From Dinghuibacter silviterrae (GTDB taxonomy: Bacteria > Bacteroidota > Bacteroidia > Chitinophagales > Chitinophagaceae): a stretch of DNA of 64,000 nucleotides. The stretch is from contig NZ_SODV01000002.1 in NCBI RefSeq assembly GCF_004366355.1, forward strand, positions 2,024,768-2,088,767, written 5' to 3'. This document shows, piece by piece, positions 53,625-60,054 of the stretch. The translations under genes and the position numbers were made by a program. How positions within the stretch are numbered: the stretch's first letter is position 1; each line of letters opens with the position of its first letter. Under the pieces are notes generated by a model. The model was not told the DNA's origin and made no database searches. It worked only from the letters and a program-made list of their open reading frames with translations.

Positions 53625-53683
53625 TCACAACGATTAGGTGTTATTCATAGGTTAGCTTTTCGGCCCGCTTTTCCAAGCGGGCC
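53625..53683 (+). repeat. Conserved 5' module, copy B
   Basis: Same 32-base block (53625-53656) and 23-base hairpin block (53661-53683) as copy A, with a 4-base TTTT linker instead of AAA. Sequence outside the module and the -7 box differs between the copies. Confidence 0.92.
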
Positions 53684-53811
53684 CTTACTCAGAAAACAAC
53701 GAATTCTACATAATTATTCCCACGCCCGCCTCCTGATGGAGGTTGGGGAGCCTTACTCCTCCGAAGCCGATAGAAAAATACCCCACTGGCACACAGTGGG
53801 GCTATTTTTTT
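53628..53811 (+). ncRNA. Putative small RNA 2 (about 184 nt), family unknown
   Basis: Starts behind a perfect -7 box and ends in a strong terminator (53781-53811). After the shared module it has its own body with the hairpins CCTCC-TGAT-GGAGG (53731-53744) and GGAG...CTCC just downstream. A short 74-codon frame covers it but runs through the terminator and has no recognisable protein features. The shared 5' part and distinct 3' part suggest a family of RNAs with one common recognition or stability element and variable target regions (inference). Confidence 0.6.
53781..53811. terminator. Terminator of small RNA 2, probably bidirectional
   Basis: CCCCACTG (53781-53788), loop GCACA, CAGTGGGG (53794-53801), then CTA and seven T (53805-53811). 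An A-run precedes it, so it can also serve the histidine kinase transcript coming from the other side (stop at 53819). Confidence 0.88.
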
Positions 53812-53818
53812 GTGCTTA

Positions 53819-56386
53819 CTAGCCGAGATACTGCGTCATCGCCCTAATCAAGGTCGCCTCCTCAAACGGTTTCGACACATGATCGTTCATCCCGGCCAGC
53901 CGGTACCGGTCGATTTCTTCTCTGATGGCGTTGGCCGTCAGGGCGATGACCGGAACGCCCAGCTTCAGGTCGTTGCGGATGATGGCGATCGCTTCCAGGC
54001 CGCTCATGACGGGCATTTGCACATCCATCAGGACAAGGTCGAAGGTTTGCTCCCGGAGCAGGCGGACGGCTTCCGCGCCGTTGACGGCTTCGGCGATCAC
54101 GACGCCGTATCCTTTCAGGAGGGTTTTGACGACAAAGCGGTTGAGTTCGTTGTCTTCGACGATGAGGATGTGTTTGCCTTTGAGCAACGCCTTTCCGGGG
54201 AGGTTGTCGGCGTCGGACGGGAGGTCGGCCTTCTTGCCGCGTTGGAAGGGCAGGGTGAGGCAGACTTCGGTCCCTTTGCCTTTTTCGCTAAAGACCTCGA
54301 TGTCTCCGTTCATCAGCTTGATGAGCTGGCGGGTGATGGCCATGCCGAGACCGGTTCCACCGTATTTCCGCGCAATGCTGCGGTCTTCCTGGCTGAATTG
54401 TTCGAAAATGGTGGACAGGAAATTGGCGTCCATGCCGATACCGGTATCCTTGACGACGATGCGGACCAATTGGGAGGACGGTGTGGCATTCAGCACAGAG
54501 CAGGTCACGTCCACGCCCCCTTTCTCGCTGAATTTTATGGAATTGCTGAGGAGGTTTAACAGGACCTGGTTTAGCCGGTGGGGGTCTCCCATCAGGATGG
54601 GATAAAGCCCCGCGGGGAGGTGTATGCCCAGTGCGAGCCCTTTTTCCGTGGCATCCGGTTCCATGACGTGGATGGCATGGCGGATCACATTGTCGAGGTT
54701 CATCCCGATCGATTCGATGCTCAGCATACCCGCCTGTATCTTGGACATGTCCAGGATGTCGTTGATGACGACCATCAGGTGGTTGGTCGCGGTGTGTATG
54801 GTGTCCAGGTATTGTTGTTGTTTGGCGTCGAGGGGCGTCTTTTTCAACTGGATGCTCATGCCCTTGATCGCATTCATCGGGGTCCGGATCTCGTGGCTCA
54901 TATTGGCCAGGAAACTTTCCTTGGCTTTGGCGGACTGTTCGGCGGATTCCCGGGCTTCCTGGAGCTCTACTTCCAGCTTCTTCCGGTCCGTGATGTCCAG
55001 CGCGATCAGCACCGAGCCACGGGCCACGCCGGAGTCGTTATAATTGGCGGCGCGGCTGACGAACCACCAACGGGTATCCCCCTTTTTGTTTTGGACTGCC
55101 ACTTCAGAGGCGTCTGACAGGCCGGGCAAAAAATTCTGCCCGGTCAGCTCCTCCGGCGTATAGCCGGACATGTCGCAAAAACGCTGGTTGACGTATTGGA
55201 TCAGCCCTTCGTTGTCGGCCTCCACCAGCCCCAGGTTCATGTTATCGATGATGTTCCGGTATTTCTCCTCCCGGAGACGGATGTTTTGTTCCGCCAGTTT
55301 CCGCTCCGTGATGTCCGAATGGGTACCCACAATCCTCGCCGGCATACCGTCCGGATGCCGGCGGATGACCATGCCCCGTTCCAGGATCCAGATAAAATGT
55401 CCGTCGCGGTGGAGGACCCGGTATTCCCTTTCGTGCCACGAGATGGCGTCGCGGGAGTAGGCCTCGTCGACCTCGAACAGGATGTGTTTGTCCTCCGGAT
55501 GGACAAGGCTCAGCCATTTGCCGGGACTGATGACGGTGTCCTCGTCGTCGAAGCCCAGCATGGCGTGGTGACGGGGGGAGATAAAGACGTCTTTTTCCGG
55601 AAGATAATATTGCCAAACGCCTTCACCCGCCCCTTCGAGCGCAAAGTGCCACAACTCTTCGGAGGCTTTCAGACGGGCTTCGTCCCGTTTGCGTTTGGTG
55701 ATGTCCTTGTAGTTCCAAAGTTGCCCGGAATAGATCCCGTCGATAAATATGGGAATATAGTCCCGCTCGACGATCCGGCCGTCTGCTAAGTGGATTTCTT
55801 CGTCGACCGCAACCTTTTTGTCCTCCAGAAGCCGGGCGATGCGCCGGGTAAAGCGCTCCGGCTCCAGGAAAAGGCTGTTGTGCCTGGCGGTCATGCGCGA
55901 AAAGTCCTGACCGACCAGGGCCTCGGGGGAGCGGGGAATGCCAAAGATGTCGCAAAAAGTCTGGTTTGTCAGGGCGACCAGTCCGTGCTCATCCTCCAGC
56001 AGGATCCCCGTCTGCATATTGCGTATGAGTGCCGACAGACGGTTGGCGGCGACCTTTCTTTTGTTGACTTGTTCCGACAGAAACCCGGCAATGTCCGCCA
56101 GGTTTTCGGATTCGAGGACAATCCCCCCTTCTCCCAACGAGACGGCGGCCTCTTTCAACTGCTCGATGGACAGTTTTTTTTGCGCCAGCTCTTCCTTGAG
56201 TTGCCGGGTAACCTCGATGTACTCCTCTTCGCTGATTTTGAAGGCGCGTTCGGAGAGCTCCCGGTCGCGTTCATAAGCGTTGTAGGAATTATTGATAGCC
56301 TCCAGGAATGGAATCAGTTCCGCGGGCAAGGTGCCTTCCCGCAAATGTTTTTGCATTTGCCGTTCCAACAACTTATTCCACTTCAT
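53819..56386 (-). CDS. Hybrid sensor histidine kinase with three PAS domains and a receiver
   Basis: 855 residues, no membrane segment, so a cytoplasmic sensor. Order: helical N-terminus with coiled coil (about 1-120), PAS (about 125-240), PAS with PAC (250-370), PAS (380-480), HisKA with His498 in FLANMSHEIRTPMN, HATPase with NLLSNSIKFSEKGG, DTGIGM and GGTGLGMAI (about 605-725), receiver with Asp788 in LVLMDVQMPVMSG and Lys in SKPF (about 735-855). Its start overlaps the FIST gene by 14 bp, so both form one operon. FIST domains are thought to bind small ligands and often stand beside signal-transduction proteins, which suggests a two-part sensor. No DNA-binding output gene is adjacent. Confidence 0.95.
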   Translation of the reverse strand: MKWNKLLERQMQKHLREGTLPAELIPFLEAINNSYNAYERDRELSERAFKISEEEYIEVTRQLKEELAQKKLSIEQLKEAAVSLGEGGIVLESENLADIAGFLSEQVNKRKVAANRLSALIRNMQTGILLEDEHGLVALTNQTFCDIFGIPRSPEALVGQDFSRMTARHNSLFLEPERFTRRIARLLEDKKVAVDEEIHLADGRIVERDYIPIFIDGIYSGQLWNYKDITKRKRDEARLKASEELWHFALEGAGEGVWQYYLPEKDVFISPRHHAMLGFDDEDTVISPGKWLSLVHPEDKHILFEVDEAYSRDAISWHEREYRVLHRDGHFIWILERGMVIRRHPDGMPARIVGTHSDITERKLAEQNIRLREEKYRNIIDNMNLGLVEADNEGLIQYVNQRFCDMSGYTPEELTGQNFLPGLSDASEVAVQNKKGDTRWWFVSRAANYNDSGVARGSVLIALDITDRKKLEVELQEARESAEQSAKAKESFLANMSHEIRTPMNAIKGMSIQLKKTPLDAKQQQYLDTIHTATNHLMVVINDILDMSKIQAGMLSIESIGMNLDNVIRHAIHVMEPDATEKGLALGIHLPAGLYPILMGDPHRLNQVLLNLLSNSIKFSEKGGVDVTCSVLNATPSSQLVRIVVKDTGIGMDANFLSTIFEQFSQEDRSIARKYGGTGLGMAITRQLIKLMNGDIEVFSEKGKGTEVCLTLPFQRGKKADLPSDADNLPGKALLKGKHILIVEDNELNRFVVKTLLKGYGVVIAEAVNGAEAVRLLREQTFDLVLMDVQMPVMSGLEAIAIIRNDLKLGVPVIALTANAIREEIDRYRLAGMNDHVSKPFEEATLIRAMTQYLG

Positions 56387-57512
56387 AAAAGGTTGTTATC
56401 GTCATCGTCTGGTTGTGCAGCTGACAGGCGCCGCCAGACGTAAGCGGGGAAAGCTCCCCATACGAGTAAAAGCCCGCCAGCAACGTCCGGTGGTCAAAGA
56501 CCCGGTCGACCGCTTCCACTTCTTCGTCTATGCGCGACCGGAGGATCAGTTTCCGGCCCACGCAACTGATGAGCAACGCAAACTGCGGCGGAAAGTCCGG
56601 TCCCGCCACGGCCCCCGAAGCGGCGTTGGAGGCGGCATGCGTCAGCCGGTCGAAATTGGCCCGCATAAAACGGACCTTGGACCCCACCGGTATGTTCCCC
56701 GCAAAAGTCATCGAAGCCGTAGGTTCGTCTATGGACAGGATGGTACGCACAACGGGTTCCGTTGCCCCGGGGAGTATGACGGCCAGGGGAAAAAGTAAAG
56801 CAGCCCCCGGTAGCCCATCGGCCTCCGGTCCCAGGTAGTGTTTGTAGATATCCAGCGCGTTTTTGCCGTCGATCTCGTAAAGGACGTTGACCTCCGACCG
56901 TGTCACGGCTTTTTCCAACCCAAAGGTTTCCCATCCTCCCTGTGATCCATGCCCCACCTGCAGGTGATCGCCGTAAAAACCAACCGCGGCAATCAACCCT
57001 TCCCTGGGTGTACCGCCCGCGCCGATGAGCGTAGACTGAAACCGGTCCCCGTCCCCCGCGAGGCCGCCCGTCAGAAGGACATCCCCCGCCACCGAATTCA
57101 TGCCTTCGGATAGACTGCTGCCGTTGACCTTTCCCCCATCCGACAACACCAGGACATACCGGAGCCCCTTCGGGTCAAAACTTGTCATCAAGGCCCTGCC
57201 GGCCTCAAAACTGTCCGGGTAATCCGCAATATCCACCGATTTCAGAACGAGGGGGGTGTGTTTGAAACAAAAGGCCGTCACCGAGGCGCTGCCATCCGTA
57301 ACCTCGGTATGGCAGATCTCTCCGGCCGTGGAACAGACCAAAATCGCCGCTTGAGGGAATTTCCGGTGAAGAAGACCATAAAGATCCGTGTCGTCGAGCA
57401 CTGCCCGGGAGGAAAAACACAACACGAGGGCAGCGTTCTGCTCTTCAAAGGCCCCGCTCGTCTTGTACCGGTCAAAATCCCCATGGGTGTACCTATAAAG
57501 CGCGCTTTGCAT
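56373..57512 (-). CDS. FIST-domain sensory protein
   Basis: 379 residues from ATG 57512 (MQSALYRYTHGDFDRYK); a start 30 codons earlier would add a hydrophobic and unlikely segment. The N-terminal FIST domain is seen in AAILVCSTAGEICHTEVTDGSASVTAFCF and LTGGLAGDGDRFQSTLI (about 60-170), and FIST_C in ALDIYKHYLGPEADGLPG and the NIPVGSKVRFMRANFDRLTHAA, SCVGRKLIL and YGELSPLTSGGACQLHNQTMTITTF segments (about 220-375). The ligand is unknown; amino acids have been proposed for the family. It is the first gene of an operon with the hybrid kinase. An A/T-rich stretch (57520-57570) lies upstream. Confidence 0.93.
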   Translation of the reverse strand: MQSALYRYTHGDFDRYKTSGAFEEQNAALVLCFSSRAVLDDTDLYGLLHRKFPQAAILVCSTAGEICHTEVTDGSASVTAFCFKHTPLVLKSVDIADYPDSFEAGRALMTSFDPKGLRYVLVLSDGGKVNGSSLSEGMNSVAGDVLLTGGLAGDGDRFQSTLIGAGGTPREGLIAAVGFYGDHLQVGHGSQGGWETFGLEKAVTRSEVNVLYEIDGKNALDIYKHYLGPEADGLPGAALLFPLAVILPGATEPVVRTILSIDEPTASMTFAGNIPVGSKVRFMRANFDRLTHAASNAASGAVAGPDFPPQFALLISCVGRKLILRSRIDEEVEAVDRVFDHRTLLAGFYSYGELSPLTSGGACQLHNQTMTITTFYEVE

Positions 57513-57633
57513 AGTCGGTGGTTTTACAATATACTGAATTATAATATATAATGGGCCGATATTTTTTTCTATATTCGGCACGGATTTTTCGCCCGCACTC
57601 ATTCGGAATGCTGCCCAACCTTAACCACACATC

Positions 57634-58707
57634 ATGACACGCCTATTATCGTTCTGCCTTATCCTCCTTTCATGTACTGTTGCCCGGGCCCAATCCAGCG
57701 GCTCCTTTGTCGTCGGGGGCAGCATCAATAACTACTACCCTGTGGCTTTCCAGGATGGCGCCTGGTCCGGCAATATCGCTACCGAGCTCCAGATCGGCCG
57801 TTCCTACATCCACCAAGACGTCAACTGGCGGGGCGCCGTCATTGCCAAATTCCGCTTTCATTCGAACAACTGGGGCAACGCCGCCAATTTCATCGATGCT
57901 GACGTCCGGACGGCGACTACCGGGACGATCACCAGCTTCGTTGGTGGATGGCAGGACGTCAGCTTTACCAATGCATCAACGCAAATCGTCATCTGGCTCA
58001 AGGGCGGGACGACTACTTACTACTATAATGCGAACGCCGCGGTCAACCCGGTCGTTTATGACGGCGTCGCCAATGCGCTGCCTTTTACGCCCTCCGGTGG
58101 AAGCGCCCTGACCTATAAAACAGCGGCCGACAGTTATGTGAGCACCCAGGGAAGGTCTTCCGCGGGGAACCTGGAGCTCACCAGCAACCTCATGATCAAT
58201 GGGGGTGGTTCTTATGGGCAAATGGACATCTATTCGGACCTCAATGCCGGTTACCAGTTTGTCGCGGGCGGCAGCTTTTCAGGCACCGCATGGGCGGGCA
58301 AAATGATCATCAACTATGCCAATTATAAAGGCAACAATGCCCGGTTTACCATCGATTCCCTGGGCAATGTCGGTATCGGGACGGTGACGCCCCAAAGCCT
58401 TCTGGCCGTTGCCGGCACCATTACCGCCAAACAGGTCACCGTCACCCAAACCGGCTGGTCCGACTTCGTATTCTCACCGGCATATCATCTGCCTTCCCTG
58501 GACAGTGTCGCCGCCTATGCCACCCTCCACCACCACCTGCCCGGCGTCCCCAGCGAAACCGAGCTGGACAAAAACGGTCTTGACCTGGGCGCCATGCAAA
58601 AGCTGCAAATGCAAAAAATCGAAGAGCTCACCCTGTATTGTGCCCAGTTGGCCAGGGAGAACAAGGCGTTGAGGAATGAAATAAACAAACTGAAAAAATC
58701 CCACTAA
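57634..58707 (+). CDS. Secreted protein with phylum-typical C-terminal 'HLPGVPS/EELTLY' region, copy 1
   Basis: 357 residues with a signal peptide (MTRLLSFCLILLSCTVARAQ). The mature part is Gly/Asn/Thr-rich and beta-like (tail-fibre-like). From about residue 245 it carries GNVGIGTVTPQSLLAVAGTITAKQVTVTQTGWSDFVF, then YHLPSLDSVAAYATLHHHLPGVPSETELDKNGLDLGAMQKLQMQKIEELTLY and a short coiled coil. This end is common in Bacteroidota surface proteins and resembles the intramolecular chaperone region of S74-type tail fibres. Its last base is the first of the next gene's ATG (TAATG), so they are coupled. Confidence 0.8.
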   Translation: MTRLLSFCLILLSCTVARAQSSGSFVVGGSINNYYPVAFQDGAWSGNIATELQIGRSYIHQDVNWRGAVIAKFRFHSNNWGNAANFIDADVRTATTGTITSFVGGWQDVSFTNASTQIVIWLKGGTTTYYYNANAAVNPVVYDGVANALPFTPSGGSALTYKTAADSYVSTQGRSSAGNLELTSNLMINGGGSYGQMDIYSDLNAGYQFVAGGSFSGTAWAGKMIINYANYKGNNARFTIDSLGNVGIGTVTPQSLLAVAGTITAKQVTVTQTGWSDFVFSPAYHLPSLDSVAAYATLHHHLPGVPSETELDKNGLDLGAMQKLQMQKIEELTLYCAQLARENKALRNEINKLKKSH

Positions 58708-59774
58708 TGCGTAGCCTCCTTCTTGCCACCGCCTGCGTCCTGTCCCTGGCCGCACAGGCCCAGACCTATGTCCAGCTCAATCCAAGCGCCGCCCAATCGG
58801 GCAGCACGAATATCACGGGGACGCATACCGCAGGCTCCTTTTGGGGCAGCCAGACCACAACCAATGCCGGGAATACCCACTTTGGTCTTACTGAAGCCGG
58901 TGTCACCCGTTGGGGGATAGGGACATTTCAGGCGGAAAATGGAACCAACCTCGTGGGGAGCGATTTTGCCGTCTTTGGTTATGACAATACCGGCGCTTAT
59001 ATCGGCACCGCTTTGTATATCCAACGAAACACTGACTTTACGGCCATGGGTTTTGGGACCGGTATATCCACCCCGGTTTCCTTCCTCCAACTAAAGATGC
59101 CCGCAAATGGCGCCAGCACGGCCAACTCCACCTTAACCTTCGGGTATCCCAATGACCAGGGAAACACGAATGTGGCCGTCGGCGCGGTGACCGGGGGATA
59201 CAACATCGACTTCAATACCTGGAGGGATGTTCAACCCAACCAGATCGGCGCCCGGATCAGGGCGGAGCGCCTGAATAACTATGGAGCCAACAACGGGCTC
59301 ATCCAGTCCATGGACCTCGCCTTCTCCACCTCCGATGGAGGCAGCCAGGCCTCGTTGCTTGAACGGATGCGGATCAAATCGAATGGTTATATCGGTATCG
59401 GGACAACCAACCCCCAAAGCCTCCTGGCCGTAAAAGGCACGATCACCTGCCAGCAGGTCACCGTCACGCAAACCGGCTGGTCCGACTTCGTTTTCGACCC
59501 CGGGTATCATCTGCCCTCGCTCGACAGCGTCGCCGCCTTTTCCGCCCGCTTCCACCACCTGCCCGGCGTCCCCAGCCAGGCCGACCTCGACAAAACCGGT
59601 ATCAACCTGGGCGCCATGGCTAAAGTCCAGATGCAAAAGATCGAAGAGCTCACCCTTTACCAGGAAGACGCCGATAAAAAGATCAGCAAACTCCAACAGG
59701 AAAACGCAGACCTCAAAGCCGAACTCGCCGGGCTAAAGGCCGCGGTACAAAGGCTGGAAGCGGCGAAGAATTGA
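58707..59774 (+). CDS. Secreted protein with phylum-typical C-terminal region, copy 2
   Basis: 355 residues with a signal peptide (MRSLLLATACVLSLAAQAQ). The first about 225 residues differ from copy 1 and are again Gly/Thr-rich beta-like. From about residue 225 the sequence is nearly the same as copy 1 (IGIGTTNPQSLLAVKGTIT, QVTVTQTGWSDFVFDPGYHLPSLDSVAAFSARFHHLPGVPSQADLDKTGINLGAM, KIEELTLYQ), then a longer coiled coil (KKISKLQQENADLKAELAGLKAAVQRLEAAKN). The pair arose by duplication with the N-terminal part diverging faster. Function unknown. Confidence 0.8.
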   Translation: MRSLLLATACVLSLAAQAQTYVQLNPSAAQSGSTNITGTHTAGSFWGSQTTTNAGNTHFGLTEAGVTRWGIGTFQAENGTNLVGSDFAVFGYDNTGAYIGTALYIQRNTDFTAMGFGTGISTPVSFLQLKMPANGASTANSTLTFGYPNDQGNTNVAVGAVTGGYNIDFNTWRDVQPNQIGARIRAERLNNYGANNGLIQSMDLAFSTSDGGSQASLLERMRIKSNGYIGIGTTNPQSLLAVKGTITCQQVTVTQTGWSDFVFDPGYHLPSLDSVAAFSARFHHLPGVPSQADLDKTGINLGAMAKVQMQKIEELTLYQEDADKKISKLQQENADLKAELAGLKAAVQRLEAAKN

Positions 59775-59775
59775 T

Positions 59776-59807
59776 ATTGGTGGATTGACATAATCCCCTT
59801 ATTTTTG
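59776..59807 (+). promoter_or_regulatory. Promoter of the tRNA-Thr gene
   Basis: ATTG (59776-59779), a 20-base spacer and TATTTTTG (59800-59807) match the consensus. The tRNA begins 45 bases after the -7 box. Confidence 0.65.
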
Positions 59808-59851
59808 CACCCTCATTGGCGGGCCGCCCCGCCGTAAGTCGCTCTTTATAA

Positions 59852-59927
59852 GCCGTTTTAGCTCAGTTGGTAGAGCGGTTCACTCGTAATGAACAGGTCA
59901 CCAGTTCAAGTCTGGTAAACGGCTCCA
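59852..59927 (+). tRNA. tRNA-Thr (anticodon CGT), CCA encoded
   Basis: Full cloverleaf: acceptor GCCGTTT with AAACGGC, D arm GCTC...GAGC, anticodon arm GTTCA-CTCGTAA-TGAAC with anticodon CGT, five-base variable loop AGGTC, T arm ACCAG-TTCAAGT-CTGGT, discriminator T and CCA at 59925-59927. The anticodon reads ACG (threonine). Confidence 0.97.
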
Positions 59928-60054
59928 TTTTCCCCCTCTTTTCCGAAAAAAGTAAAACAAAATCCCTCCATCGCCGGAAAAAATCTGGATTTTCGGAATA
60001 TCGTTGCATGCTAAGGACAATCCCCCGACATTTGAAGCCTTAGAAATATAGCGC

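Noticed and set aside
53731-53770. Hammerhead-like CTGATG followed by CCGAAG in small RNA 2
   Set aside because: The core needs CTGATGA and GAAA with a cleavage triplet; here the seventh base is G and the third strand is missing.
53628-53811. 6S RNA as identity of small RNA 2
   Set aside because: Length fits, but the 5' and 3' ends do not pair into a long closing stem with a central bubble; several short hairpins are seen instead.
53598-53822. 74-codon frame across small RNA 2
   Set aside because: Covers the conserved module and reads through the terminator; the module is also present in another frame context in copy A, so coding is unlikely.
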